A stretch of DNA of 64,000 nucleotides from Candidatus Manganitrophus morganii (GCA_021651055.1 JAJHOH010000001.1:1178001-1242000), one strand, 5' to 3'. Shown: positions 34,462-43,543, numbered from the stretch's first letter. Notes: a model not told the origin generated them from the sequence alone. Made by a program: numbers and translations.

Positions 34462-35184
34462 TTACTCCTTCTTTTTACTTAGAACCTCGGCCAACCGGTC
34501 GGGGTAATTGGTGAAGAGACCATCGGTCCCCATTTCGATAAAAGCCGCCATCTGGGCCGGATCATTAACCGTATAGATGTAGACTTTCAGTTTTTCTTTG
34601 TGGGCGCTTTCAATGAGGGCCAGCGTCACCTTTTTGGAAGCAAGGTGGATGGAGACCGCCTCCAGCCGCCGGACCTCCTGCAGCGTCTTTTTCCACGGCT
34701 CCCGGTTGACCAGGTAGCCGATCGGGAGGGTGGGATGAAGGGAGCGGACTTTTTTGAGGAGAATATGATCGAACGAGGAGACAATGACCCGATCGGCGAT
34801 TCCCTTCTTTTGGATCAGGTCGACGACTTTCTGGGGAGAGGCCGCTTTGATCTCCAGGTTCAGCAGAAAAGGAGGGGGAATTTTGTCGATCAGCTCCGCC
34901 GCCGTGAGAACGGTCTGTCTCGCAAACGAAGGGGCAAACCAGCTCCCGATGTCGAGCCGCTTTAATTCGGAGAGGGTCAAATCGACGACCCGGCCGCTCT
35001 GTCCGGTCAGCCGTTTGATCGTCGGATCGTGGAAGACGACCAGATCCCCCTCCCGGCTCTCGCGCAGATCGCACTCGATGCCGTCGGCCCCCATCGCCAT
35101 CGCCTTCTGAAATGCAACAAGGGTATTCTCCGGCGCATGGCCCGACGCGCCCCGATGGCCCCAGATGATGATCTTTTTATCCAT
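34462..35184 (-). CDS. glycerophosphodiester phosphodiesterase
   Basis: 240 residues, TIM barrel of the GDPD family (GlpQ/UgpQ type). HRGASGHAPENT near the start and GIECDLRESREGDLVVFHD supply the catalytic His, Arg, Glu, Asp and His, and the C-terminal YTVNDPAQM...GTDGLFTNYPDRL is typical. It hydrolyses glycerophosphodiesters to glycerol-3-phosphate and an alcohol. No signal peptide, so cytoplasmic. The ATG at 35184 lies 7 nt after a -10 box; the longer frame from 35283 crosses that promoter and is rejected. Confidence 0.93.
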   Translation of the reverse strand: MDKKIIIWGHRGASGHAPENTLVAFQKAMAMGADGIECDLRESREGDLVVFHDPTIKRLTGQSGRVVDLTLSELKRLDIGSWFAPSFARQTVLTAAELIDKIPPPFLLNLEIKAASPQKVVDLIQKKGIADRVIVSSFDHILLKKVRSLHPTLPIGYLVNREPWKKTLQEVRRLEAVSIHLASKKVTLALIESAHKEKLKVYIYTVNDPAQMAAFIEMGTDGLFTNYPDRLAEVLSKKKE

Positions 35185-35191
35185 GGGGCGA

Positions 35192-35220
35192 AAGGTAACA
35201 CAGGCGGTTGGGGTTGTAAA
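35192..35220 (-). promoter_or_regulatory. promoter of the GDPD gene, predicting a leaderless mRNA
   Basis: Minus strand TTTACA (35215-35220), 17-nt spacer, TACCTT (35192-35197), 7 nt to the ATG. The -10 box is imperfect. Confidence 0.4.
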
Positions 35221-35276
35221 GGAAGCACGGCCAATTGATCCCGGGCCGAAAAATGGAGCGTCCGGCAATCTCTGAA

Positions 35277-35305
35277 TTGACAATCATCCCATAATTACCT
35301 ATCAT
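35277..35305 (+). promoter_or_regulatory. promoter of the ORF6N gene
   Basis: Consensus TTGACA (35277-35282), 17-nt spacer, TATCAT (35300-35305). GGCGGAG precedes the ATG at 35347. Confidence 0.65.
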
Positions 35306-35346
35306 CGCCCCATCCCAAACCCGGTGATTTCAAGGCGGAGCGTTGA

Positions 35347-35853
35347 ATGAAGACAACCATTCCTACGGAAGTCATTGAGCAGAAAATCTATTTTATCCGG
35401 GGACATAAGGTGATGCTCGACGGGGATCTTGCCAAACTTTATGGCGTGCCGACAAAAAGATTGAACGAACAAGTTCGCCGAAATATAAAGCGGTTTCCAC
35501 CCGATTTTATGTTTCAACTTACTGCGGACGAAGCAAAATTTTTAAGGTCGCAAAATGCGACCTTAAAAACAGGACGCGGTCAGCACCTCAAATACCTCCC
35601 CTATGCCTTTACAGAACAGGGGGTCGCAATGCTCTCCAGCGCTTTGAACAGCGAGCGGGCTATTGAGGTCAACATTCTCATCATGCGCACCTTCGTCAAA
35701 CTACGCGAGATGATTGCCTCCCACAAAGATCTGGTGAAAAAACTGGATGAACTCGAAAAGAAATATGATGAGCAATTCCAGGTGGTCTTCGAAGCAATCC
35801 GGCAATTGATGGCCCCGCCGGAAAACACAAACCGGAAAATTGGGTTTAAATAA
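35347..35853 (+). CDS. ORF6N-domain protein
   Basis: 168 residues. N-terminal ORF6N domain (VIEQKIYFIRGHKVMLDGDLAKLYGVPTKRLNEQVRRN...FPPDFMFQLT), with YLPYAFTEQGVAMLSSALNSERAIEVNILIMRTFVKLRE as in the family, and a C-terminal coiled coil (VKKLDELEKKYDEQFQVVFEAIRQL). These proteins are common on phages and mobile islands and are thought to bind DNA; their role on bacterial chromosomes is not known. Codon use is more AT-rich than in the neighbours, which suggests transfer. A 14-bp perfect inverted repeat lies inside the gene at 35539-35569. Confidence 0.85.
   Translation: MKTTIPTEVIEQKIYFIRGHKVMLDGDLAKLYGVPTKRLNEQVRRNIKRFPPDFMFQLTADEAKFLRSQNATLKTGRGQHLKYLPYAFTEQGVAMLSSALNSERAIEVNILIMRTFVKLREMIASHKDLVKKLDELEKKYDEQFQVVFEAIRQLMAPPENTNRKIGFK
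35539..35569. repeat. perfect inverted repeat inside the ORF6N gene
   Basis: TTTTTAAGGTCGCA (35539-35552) and its exact complement (35556-35569) with a 3-nt loop. It is coding, at the variable junction between the ORF6N domain and the YLPYAFTEQGV segment. Confidence 0.85.
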
Positions 35854-35918
35854 TTCGGCACCCTCCGCCGATTTCATTAAACCCGACCGCCTCTCTTCCC
35901 TCGATTCTGAAAATCTGT

Positions 35919-35947
35919 TTGACTTCACCCCTCGATTCCGGTAGTAA
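35919..35947 (+). promoter_or_regulatory. promoter of rmuC
   Basis: TTGACT (35919-35924), 17-nt spacer, TAGTAA (35942-35947). The ATG at 35981 has AGGAG upstream. Confidence 0.45.
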
Positions 35948-35980
35948 TGATCAACAGATACCAAACAGGAGCACTTCTTT

Positions 35981-37129
35981 ATGGAACTGGGGATTTTTGT
36001 TCTCCTTGCGGTCTTGGTGGTCCTTCTTCTGGTGCTCCTCGTTCGCTCATTCAAGCCGCCCGCGCAAGCGGCCGATGCCGGAATGCTTGTGATGCAGCAG
36101 CAGGTCGATCAGCTGCGCCAGCAGCTTTCGGAAACGCTGACCGCAAATACGAACCAGATGCAGCAGCAGCTTTCACAAATCACGACGCAGGTCAATTCCC
36201 AGCTTCAATCGGTCAATCAGCAGCTCACCTCGGCCACCGGCCAGATCGGCACGCGCCTCGATAACGCCGCCCGCGTCGTCGGCGAAGTGAAGCAAAACCT
36301 CGGGGAGCTCACCAAAGCGACCCAGCAGGTTTACGAGGTCGGAAAAGATATCTCCTCGCTTCAGGAGATCCTCCGCGCCCCCAAGCTGCGCGGCAGCCTC
36401 GGCGAGCTTTTTTTAGGCGAGCTCCTCGCCCAGGTCCTCCCGCCGACCCACTTCTCCCTGCAATATCGCTTTAAAAGCAACGAAGCGGTTGATGCCGTGA
36501 TCACCCTGGGACCGGGACTGGTGTCTGTCGATTCCAAATTTCCGCTCGAGAACTTCAAGAAGATGATCGAAACCAGCGTTGACGAGGAGAAGAAGTCCCA
36601 TCGAAAACGCTTTCTCACCGACGTAAAAAAGCACATCGATGCCATCGCCGCGAAATATATCCTTCCGGATGAGGGAACGTACGACTTCGCGCTGATGTAT
36701 ATCCCAGCTGAAAATGTTTATTACGAAACGATCATCAAGGACGAATCGTTCGGCGACGAGAAAAGCCTTTGCAGCTATGCCCTTACAAAGCGGGTGATCC
36801 CCGTCTCCCCCAACTCGTTCTATGCTTATCTTCAGGCAATCGTCCTCGGATTCCGCGGGCTGCGGATCGAGAAATCGGCGCAGGAGATCCACCAGCGCCT
36901 GCAACGGCTCTCGGGAGACTTTCTTAAATTCAAAGACGATTTCGATGTCATCGGGAAACATCTATCGAACACGCGCGGCAAATACGAAGAGGCCTCCAAG
37001 AAACTCGACCGGCTCGGCGACCGCCTCGTCACGATCGACCATGAAAGCGCCGAGACGAAAGTGTTGGACCCAAAAGTAAAAGTCACCCTCCCCAAAGAAG
37101 AACTGGCCCGCCCAGCCCTGTTCGATTAA
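35981..37129 (+). CDS. rmuC: DNA recombination protein RmuC
   Basis: 382 residues. N-terminal membrane anchor (FVLLAVLVVLLLVLLVRSF), then a long Gln-rich coiled coil (residues ~30-120, QQQLSQITTQVNSQLQSV), then the conserved RmuC nuclease-like domain (LRAPKLRGSLGELFLGELL...VDSKFPLENFKK...DFALMYIPAENVYYE). RmuC limits recombination at inverted repeats; its domain is related to PD-(D/E)XK nucleases. Length and layout are normal. It stands alone between the ORF6N gene and the DUF3467 gene. Confidence 0.94.
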   Translation: MELGIFVLLAVLVVLLLVLLVRSFKPPAQAADAGMLVMQQQVDQLRQQLSETLTANTNQMQQQLSQITTQVNSQLQSVNQQLTSATGQIGTRLDNAARVVGEVKQNLGELTKATQQVYEVGKDISSLQEILRAPKLRGSLGELFLGELLAQVLPPTHFSLQYRFKSNEAVDAVITLGPGLVSVDSKFPLENFKKMIETSVDEEKKSHRKRFLTDVKKHIDAIAAKYILPDEGTYDFALMYIPAENVYYETIIKDESFGDEKSLCSYALTKRVIPVSPNSFYAYLQAIVLGFRGLRIEKSAQEIHQRLQRLSGDFLKFKDDFDVIGKHLSNTRGKYEEASKKLDRLGDRLVTIDHESAETKVLDPKVKVTLPKEELARPALFD

Positions 37130-37242
37130 TAAATCAAGGCGAGGATCTGGCTCTGCCTGTCCGAGCCGCGGGTGTGGGGGCATCGGAGGACCTTTCTTTT
37201 TAATTGCCGGACGGGCCCCCACATAAAATAGAAAGGACCCTC

Positions 37243-37560
37243 ATGTCGAACGGACAACCATCGCAGCCCCCTGTTCAAGTCCAGGTCGAAATTGACGATG
37301 CCACCTCTCAGGGAATCTATACCAACCTCGCCCTCTTGACTCACAGCGAGACCGAGTTCGTCATGGACTTCATCTACATCCAGCCGCAAGCGCCGAAGGC
37401 GAAGGTGCGGTCGCGCGTGATTACCAGCCCCGCCCACGCGAAACGGTTCTTAGCCGCCCTTCAAGAAAACATCCAGCGCTACGAGCAGCGCTTCGGTACC
37501 ATCAAAGTCGCCGGCGAGCCGGACAAAGGCAATCCCCCCTACCAGGGGCTTTATCTCTAA
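37243..37560 (+). CDS. DUF3467 protein
   Basis: 105 residues. Matches the DUF3467 pattern: a conserved start of the domain around GIYTNLALLTHSETEFVMDFIYIQP, then KVRSRVITSPAHAKRFLAALQENIQRYEQRFG. No catalytic motif or membrane segment. The ATG at 37243 is supported by AAAGGA upstream, and the longer frame from 37204 is rejected. Function unknown. It ends just before the repeat at 37563. Confidence 0.85.
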   Translation: MSNGQPSQPPVQVQVEIDDATSQGIYTNLALLTHSETEFVMDFIYIQPQAPKAKVRSRVITSPAHAKRFLAALQENIQRYEQRFGTIKVAGEPDKGNPPYQGLYL

Positions 37561-37562
37561 TC

Positions 37563-37636
37563 GTAGGGGCGCAATTCATTGCGCCCTGTCGTTTGCCATA
37601 TGGGATGGATCAGGGTGTGATGAATCACGCCCCTAC
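37563..37636. repeat. interspersed palindromic repeat (GTAGGGGCG type), intact copy
   Basis: GTAGGGGCG (37563-37571) and CGCCCCTAC (37628-37636) are inverted ends. Internal hairpins GGGCGCAAT/ATTGCGCCC and GTGAT/ATCAC are present. A degenerate copy lies at 12108-12160. It is likely a non-coding mobile or REP-like element. It lies in the gap between the DUF3467 gene and the dehydrogenase gene. Confidence 0.65.
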
Positions 37637-37646
37637 ATGATGATCG

Positions 37647-38597
37647 ATGCAAGGCCTCTTTTTTAAGAAATCGCTCTCCCTCCGCAAGCATCTTCCGCTC
37701 CCCACCATACCCGATGAAGCCCGCATCCGCGTCTCCCTCGCCGGAATTTGCAGCACCGATCTTGAAATCGCCAAAGGCTACATGGGTTTCCACGGCATCC
37801 TGGGACACGAATTCGTCGGTGTCGTCGAAGCGGCCCCCGATCGGGCCTGGATCGGGAAGCGGGTCGTCGGTGAAATCAACGCCGCCTGCGGCGGCTGCTG
37901 CTTCTGTGTTCGAGGGATGCGAAACCACTGCTCTCAACGGACCGTCCTCGGCATCCTAGGAAGGGACGGCAGCTTCGCCGAGCAGCTCTCGTTGCCGATT
38001 CAGAATCTCCACCTTGTTCCGGAAAATCTCACCGACGAAGAAGCGGTCTTCACCGAACCGCTCGCCGCCGCTTTCAGAATCACCGAGCAACTTGCGATCC
38101 GTCCCGAAGAGCGCGTCACCCTCCTCGGCGACGGCAAGCTTGGCCTTCTGATCGCACAAGTCCTGAAAGACCGCTGCCGCTTGATCGCCGTCGGACGACA
38201 CACAGAACGAAGAGAACTCCTGGAGCAGTGGGGCATTCAATCTCTTTCCCCTGGCCAAACCGTCCCGCTCCAGCATCTCTCCGACATCGTGATTGACGCC
38301 ACCGGTTCCCCGAAAGGCTTCGACCTCGCCCAACAACTCGTCCGCCCTCAAGGAACCATCGTCCTGAAGACGACCTGCGCCGGCCGCCCCAAAGTCGATC
38401 TGGCGAAAATCGTGATTGATGAGGTTACCGTCGTCGGCTCCCGGTGCGGACCGTTCGAACCGGCTCTGGAAGCACTTGCTCAGAAGAAGGTGGATGTCCG
38501 CCCGTTGATTACGGCGGTGTTTCCGTTGAAGAAAGGGAAGGAAGCGTTTCGGAAAGCGGCGGAGCGAGGGGTGTTGAAGGTAATGCTTCGCCCCTAG
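37647..38597 (+). CDS. zinc-dependent medium-chain dehydrogenase
   Basis: 316 residues. MDR fold: catalytic-zinc Cys in GICSTDLEIAKG, GILGHEFVG (His/Glu), the structural-zinc cysteine cluster CGGCCFCVRGMRNHC, then a Rossmann domain with LLGDGKLGLLIAQVL. The size is slightly short for the family (~340). Related to alcohol, threonine or sorbitol dehydrogenases; the substrate cannot be assigned. It begins 11 nt after the repeat at 37563-37636. Confidence 0.85.
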   Translation: MQGLFFKKSLSLRKHLPLPTIPDEARIRVSLAGICSTDLEIAKGYMGFHGILGHEFVGVVEAAPDRAWIGKRVVGEINAACGGCCFCVRGMRNHCSQRTVLGILGRDGSFAEQLSLPIQNLHLVPENLTDEEAVFTEPLAAAFRITEQLAIRPEERVTLLGDGKLGLLIAQVLKDRCRLIAVGRHTERRELLEQWGIQSLSPGQTVPLQHLSDIVIDATGSPKGFDLAQQLVRPQGTIVLKTTCAGRPKVDLAKIVIDEVTVVGSRCGPFEPALEALAQKKVDVRPLITAVFPLKKGKEAFRKAAERGVLKVMLRP

Positions 38598-38763
38598 AAA
38601 TCCCCCACCTGTTTTTGATCTTGGGCGTCGATTGCGGTTCCGATCCAGGAGTTGGTCCTCTGCTTTCTTCACTTATTCTCCGCTCCAGACAGCTCTTTCA
38701 GAGTTCCCCCTTGTATACGGTAAAAAGAATTCTGTAAAATAGAGAAAAGTCTTTAATGGGGGG

Positions 38764-40368
38764 ATGTCCAAAGTGAAAGAAGAAATGAATATCTTATTGG
38801 TCGATGATCATCCGGAGAATCTTCTTGCCCTAGAAGCGGTCCTGGATTCCCCCGACTATCACCTGGTCCGGGCACAGTCAGGGATGGAAGCGCTCAGACT
38901 TCTCCTGAAAAAGTCATTCTCCCTCATTCTGCTCGATGTCCATATGCCGGGGCTGAATGGCTATGAGACGGCGGCTCTTATTCGCGAGCGCCCAAAGACC
39001 CGCGATATTCCAATCATCTTCATTACGGCCGTCAACAAATCCCAAGAAGATGTGGAGAAAGGATATTCGGTCGGAGCCGTTGACTACATTATCAAGCCGT
39101 TCGATCCAGACTCCCTCAAGGCGAAAGTGGCGGTCCTGACGGGATTGCACAAAAAAGAGGAACTCCCCCGACCCGCTGAGACCCTCCCTCTAGAAAATGC
39201 GGCGCTCTCCCAGCCTTACCGGAACCTTACCCAGGCTATCCCACAGATTGTCTGGATTGCCCAGCCGGACGGCGCCTTCGAATTCTTCAATCAGTCCTGG
39301 TTTAACTATACCGGTCTGACCTTTGAACAGAGTGAGGGGTGGGGATGGACAAAGATGATCCATCCAGAAGAGCATCAAGCGGCAATCGATAAGTGGACAG
39401 AAGCCCTCAGAGGAGAGAAAGAGTATCAAATGGAGTGCCGGCTCAAGCGGGCCGATGGCGTCTATCGTTGGCATCTCTATCGCGCTTTTCCGGAGCGAGA
39501 TCCTCAGGGGCGGGTTCTCGCTTGGTTAGGAACGGCAACCGATGTCAATGATCAAAAACAGGGGCAGGAAAAATTACAGCAGATCATCGAGGCATTGGAA
39601 CAAAAAAAGAAGGAGGCGGAGGCGGCAACCCGTCTAAAATCGGAATTCGTCTCCAACGTCTCCCATGAACTGCGAACCCCGCTGAATGCCATCCTCGGCT
39701 ACTCCTCCCTTGTATTGGAAGGAACTTACGGCGAAATCCCCGACTATCTGAAAAGTCCGATGGATGGAATCCAAAGAAACGCCATCGAACTGCTTGAGTT
39801 AATCAATAACCTTCTCGATCTCTCAAAAATGGAATCGGGCCAGATATCGATCGCCATCGAATCAGTAGACTTAAGACGCCTTCTTCCGGAAGCGGCTCAG
39901 AAGGTAGCGCTGCTGTTAAATGGAAAGAAAGTTGAATTAAATTGGAAAATCGAGGACAACCTAAAGAGGATTCAAAGTGATCCGCTAAAGATCCGGCAGG
40001 TCTTTATGAATCTTCTCACCAATGCGATTAAATTCACAGAGGAAGGGTCGATTATCATCTCTGCCGCCAATGCGGATGGAGGAATTCTTTTGTCGATTGA
40101 GGATACCGGTATTGGGATCAAAGACGAAGACCTCCCCGCCATTTTCGATGCTTTCAGGCAAATCGACGGTTCGATGACACGAAAAGTCGGCGGGAGCGGT
40201 TTGGGCCTGACCATTGTCAGAAATATACTTGAAATACTTCACGGAAAAATCGAAGTGAGAAGCAAATTCGGAGATGGATCAACCTTTACTATCTTCCTAC
40301 CGGAGAGTCTACCTCCTCCTAAAACGACTGAAGCAAAGTCTAATCGGGCTTTATCCGAAAAAGCTTAG
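38764..40368 (+). CDS. receiver-PAS-histidine kinase hybrid
   Basis: 534 residues, no membrane segment. N-terminal receiver with phospho-acceptor Asp58 (LLDVHMPGLNG) and Lys111, a PAS domain (residues ~150-265, IPQIVWIAQPDGAFEFFNQSWFNYTG), a short coiled coil, HisKA with His301 (SHELRTPLNAI) and HATPase (NLLTNAIKFTEEG, DTGIGI, GGSGLGLTI). The receiver is first, the reverse of common hybrid kinases, so it probably takes phosphate from another kinase and controls its own output. A probable promoter TTGTAT-N18-TAAAAT lies upstream. No cognate output regulator is adjacent. Confidence 0.92.
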   Translation: MSKVKEEMNILLVDDHPENLLALEAVLDSPDYHLVRAQSGMEALRLLLKKSFSLILLDVHMPGLNGYETAALIRERPKTRDIPIIFITAVNKSQEDVEKGYSVGAVDYIIKPFDPDSLKAKVAVLTGLHKKEELPRPAETLPLENAALSQPYRNLTQAIPQIVWIAQPDGAFEFFNQSWFNYTGLTFEQSEGWGWTKMIHPEEHQAAIDKWTEALRGEKEYQMECRLKRADGVYRWHLYRAFPERDPQGRVLAWLGTATDVNDQKQGQEKLQQIIEALEQKKKEAEAATRLKSEFVSNVSHELRTPLNAILGYSSLVLEGTYGEIPDYLKSPMDGIQRNAIELLELINNLLDLSKMESGQISIAIESVDLRRLLPEAAQKVALLLNGKKVELNWKIEDNLKRIQSDPLKIRQVFMNLLTNAIKFTEEGSIIISAANADGGILLSIEDTGIGIKDEDLPAIFDAFRQIDGSMTRKVGGSGLGLTIVRNILEILHGKIEVRSKFGDGSTFTIFLPESLPPPKTTEAKSNRALSEKA

Positions 40369-40452
40369 CTTATGCTACAACACCCACTTGGAGCACACTC
40401 CTAAACTGAGCCTCTTTCATTTTTCTGTAATCGATCCTTCCCTCTCCATCCG

Positions 40453-40468
40453 CGGGTGAAAGCACCCG
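40453..40468. terminator. hairpin between convergent genes
   Basis: Perfect 6-bp stem CGGGTG/CACCCG with an AAAG loop, followed on the plus strand by ACTGTCTTTCC. It lies between the ends of the hybrid kinase and the UvrD-like gene and could serve either. Weak. Confidence 0.3.
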
Positions 40469-40525
40469 ACTGTCTTTCCCGCTTGAAAGATGAAAAATGG
40501 GTACAATTTTTGATCCCTCACGTTT

Positions 40526-43471
40526 CTACTCCGCGCCCGCCGTATTCGGACAAATATCCTGGTAGGCGCAATACTGGCAGGCAATATAGGTCGGCCGGGC
40601 CTCGAAGTCTTCCTTTCGAATCCCCTCCGCGACAACGCGGACCTTCTCTTGCATCTTCTCAATCTCTTTCTCTTTCCTCACCGCCGTTCCAATAAACCCC
40701 GAGTCGAGAAAATGCAGCTCCACCCGCACCGGCAATGTCCCAAACCGCTCCCGATACGACCAGGCATAAAGCGTGAGCTGCGGATTCTCTTTTGCTTTCT
40801 TATCGGCGGTCTTCTGATCATGCACTTCGGCGGTTTTGTAGTCGATGATCACCCCGCCTTCTGGCGTCTCATCGACCCGGTCCCACCGCCCCGCAATCCG
40901 GTTCCCCTCAAAGGTGAATGAAAACTCTTTCTCAATGTAGGTCGGCTTCCGCCCGCCCCGCTCCTGCTCGTCATAGAACCGCCGGAGCGCCGCGTGGCCG
41001 GCGGCAAGACGTTGCTCCTCATGCTGGCGGCTTAAGAACCCCTCGCTCCGCCAGGCCCGGTTGAACACGATGAGGATTTCCTCGAATGGAATGGTTTGAT
41101 CGGTCATCTTCGCCGAGAGGTACACCGCCACCGCCTGGTGCATCGCATTGCCGTAGAGGACGGCATGATGCTGATAGATCGGCACGCGGAGAATATGCGT
41201 GTACTTGTATTTCAGCGGGCAGGTGGAATAATCATCGATCTGATAATGCGTCAGATAAAGCGGCTCATCCGAAGCCGGAGCGCGGCGGGTGAAGAGATCG
41301 GGCTGCTCCACGGCCCCATGCCGGGCGATCGCCTCCAGGGCCGATGCTTTCGTCGTCGGCACCGCCTGAATCGGGAGATTCAACGCCTCCAGCACGAAGG
41401 GGCTCACCTTCCGCTCGCGCACCCCGCCGATGTCGCGGGCGCTGGAGAGATAAAGCCGCCGCCGCGCGCGGGTCATCCCGACATAGAAAAGCCGCCGCTC
41501 TTCCTGGATGTGGAAATCCCCCTGCGGGAGCACTTCCTGGATTAACTCCACCGGCAGCTCGATCCGCTCGCTCCGCTCCCGGCTCGGGAACTTCCCGTCG
41601 ACCAGACCGACCATGAAGACGGTGTCGAACTCCAGCCCCTTCGACTTGTGGATCGTCAGGACCGAAACCGCCGACGCATCGACATCGGCTTCGGCGGCGG
41701 GGGGATCTTCCCCGGCCTTGATCAGAAGATCGAGGTAGGTGACCACGTCGTGCAGCGCCGCGGTCGGGGTCAATTGCTGGAAGCGGCGGATTTCTTCGAA
41801 GAAGCGGGCGACGTTCTGAATCTTCACCTCCTGCGCCACCGTCATCCGCTCGGCATATTGCTCCAGCAACCCGCTGCGGCGGATGAACTCGTAGAGGACC
41901 ACCCCGACATCGACCTCCCGCGCCCGCTGGAGCGAGGCCTGTAAATCGGCCAGCAACTTCTCGAGGGTCGCCGCCGCCTCCGGCGAAACGGAGATGCCTA
42001 CCGATTCAATCGTCTTAAAAACGTCATAAAGACTCTGGTTCTTCCGGCGCGCCAACGCATTGCATCGGGCGAGGATTTCATCCGGCAAGCGGTAAAGCTC
42101 CGAAGTCGCGAGATAGTAGAGGCTGCTGCTATCGTGGAAGTCGGCGACCGCCCGCATGAAGGCGATCAGCAGCCGGACTTCCGGCCGCGAGTAGAGGCCC
42201 CGGTTGCCGGTGAACCGATAGGGAATCCCGCGGACGTTCAGCGCCCGGAGAAACGAATCGGCGTCGGCATTCCCCCGGACGAGGATCGCAACATCGCCGA
42301 AGTCGAGGCCGGCTTCGTGCTCCTCGGCGATGATCCGCGCCACCGCATCGGCCTCGGACGAGAGGGTGTCGTAATGGAGATGGACCACCGGCGGCTCTAA
42401 AAGCGACGGTGCGGGCTCTTCGACCTGCGAGATCAGGCGCTTGTCGATCTTCTCCTGAACCTCCAGACGGTCGGGGTTGTTCTGCTGGATGAGGCGATAA
42501 GAAACGTCGAGGATCGGCTGGACCGAGCGGTAATTCTCGGTCAGGACCACCCGCTTCGCGTCGTGATACATCTTTCCGAAACCGAGGATATTCGAGATCG
42601 CCGCCCCCCGGAACTTGTAGATGCTCTGATCGTCATCGCCGACGACGGTGATGTTATGGTGGCTCTCGGAGAGCAGGCGAACCAGCTGGAATTGGGCGAA
42701 GTTCGTATCTTGAAATTCATCGACCAGGATATACCGGAACTGCGACTGGACTTTTTTAAGAACGGTCGGGTTCTCTCGAAGCAAGCGCAGCGCCATTGAA
42801 ACCTGGTCGCCGAAGTCGATGCACCCCTCCTCCATCAGAAGATCCTGATAACGCCGGTAGGTCTCGGCCAGCTCCTTCTCAAAGGCCGCTTCTTCCAAGA
42901 GGCTCGGATCTTCGGGAGTCGCCAGGGCCTTCGTCAGCCGCCGGTCGGCATAGGCAAGATAGGTCTCGGGGCCGACATCTTCATCCTTGGCGCGCGAGAA
43001 GAGGGAGAGGAGCGCTTCGATATGTTTAGTCGGGTTGCCGAGGGGACGAAAGGTCTTGAGGGGGAGCGAGAAGAGGTGCTTTCTGAAAAAGATCACCTGC
43101 TCCGGCCGCGACAACACCCGAAAATCGGGGGTAAGCCCCAGCCGCAGCCCATGCTCCCGCAAGATCCGATCGCCGAAAGCATGGAAAGTCGAGATCGTGA
43201 TGCCGGTATAGCCGTAGGGAACCAGCAGATCGACCCGCTCCTCCATCTCTTTCGCCGCCTTCTCGGTGAAGGTGAGCGCCAAAATTTCATGCGGCTTTGC
43301 TTTTTTGGTCGAGATGAGGTGGGCGATCCGGCGGGTGATGACGAGGGTCTTTCCCGTCCCCGCCCCGGCGATGATCAAGAGCGGTCCTTCGCCATGTTCC
43401 ACCGCCGCTTTCTGCTTCGGCGAGAGGGGACGGGTGCCGGCTTCCGATCCGAGAAGAGAGGAGGGTTCCAT
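40526..43471 (-). CDS. UvrD/Rep-family helicase with C-terminal Fe-S nuclease
   Basis: 981 residues. Superfamily 1A helicase: GAGTGKT (Lys41), TFTEKAAKEMEERV, LVDEFQDTN (motif II), VVGDDDQSIYKFRGA and LTENYRS, then VSVLTIHKSKGLEFD and GMTRARRRLYLSSA. The last ~230 residues form a PD-(D/E)XK nuclease: IIDYKTAE supplies the catalytic core and cysteines in YSTCPLKYKY and CQYCAYQDIC (C, then CxxCx5C) would hold an Fe-S cluster as in AddB/Cas4. So a helicase and a nuclease on one chain, probably for DNA repair. The ATG lies 6 nt after a -10 box, without SD. Confidence 0.9.
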   Translation of the reverse strand: MEPSSLLGSEAGTRPLSPKQKAAVEHGEGPLLIIAGAGTGKTLVITRRIAHLISTKKAKPHEILALTFTEKAAKEMEERVDLLVPYGYTGITISTFHAFGDRILREHGLRLGLTPDFRVLSRPEQVIFFRKHLFSLPLKTFRPLGNPTKHIEALLSLFSRAKDEDVGPETYLAYADRRLTKALATPEDPSLLEEAAFEKELAETYRRYQDLLMEEGCIDFGDQVSMALRLLRENPTVLKKVQSQFRYILVDEFQDTNFAQFQLVRLLSESHHNITVVGDDDQSIYKFRGAAISNILGFGKMYHDAKRVVLTENYRSVQPILDVSYRLIQQNNPDRLEVQEKIDKRLISQVEEPAPSLLEPPVVHLHYDTLSSEADAVARIIAEEHEAGLDFGDVAILVRGNADADSFLRALNVRGIPYRFTGNRGLYSRPEVRLLIAFMRAVADFHDSSSLYYLATSELYRLPDEILARCNALARRKNQSLYDVFKTIESVGISVSPEAAATLEKLLADLQASLQRAREVDVGVVLYEFIRRSGLLEQYAERMTVAQEVKIQNVARFFEEIRRFQQLTPTAALHDVVTYLDLLIKAGEDPPAAEADVDASAVSVLTIHKSKGLEFDTVFMVGLVDGKFPSRERSERIELPVELIQEVLPQGDFHIQEERRLFYVGMTRARRRLYLSSARDIGGVRERKVSPFVLEALNLPIQAVPTTKASALEAIARHGAVEQPDLFTRRAPASDEPLYLTHYQIDDYSTCPLKYKYTHILRVPIYQHHAVLYGNAMHQAVAVYLSAKMTDQTIPFEEILIVFNRAWRSEGFLSRQHEEQRLAAGHAALRRFYDEQERGGRKPTYIEKEFSFTFEGNRIAGRWDRVDETPEGGVIIDYKTAEVHDQKTADKKAKENPQLTLYAWSYRERFGTLPVRVELHFLDSGFIGTAVRKEKEIEKMQEKVRVVAEGIRKEDFEARPTYIACQYCAYQDICPNTAGAE

Positions 43472-43477
43472 TTGGAA

Positions 43478-43506
43478 AATGTAAAGAAAGCCGCCGAGGA
43501 AGTCAA
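43478..43506 (-). promoter_or_regulatory. promoter of the UvrD-like gene, predicting a leaderless mRNA
   Basis: Minus strand TTGACT (43501-43506), 17-nt spacer, TACATT (43478-43483), 6 nt to the ATG at 43471. No SD is possible in that space. Confidence 0.55.
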
Positions 43507-43543
43507 TGAAAATGAGGGACGAAAAATCCGATGCTCGCTCGGA

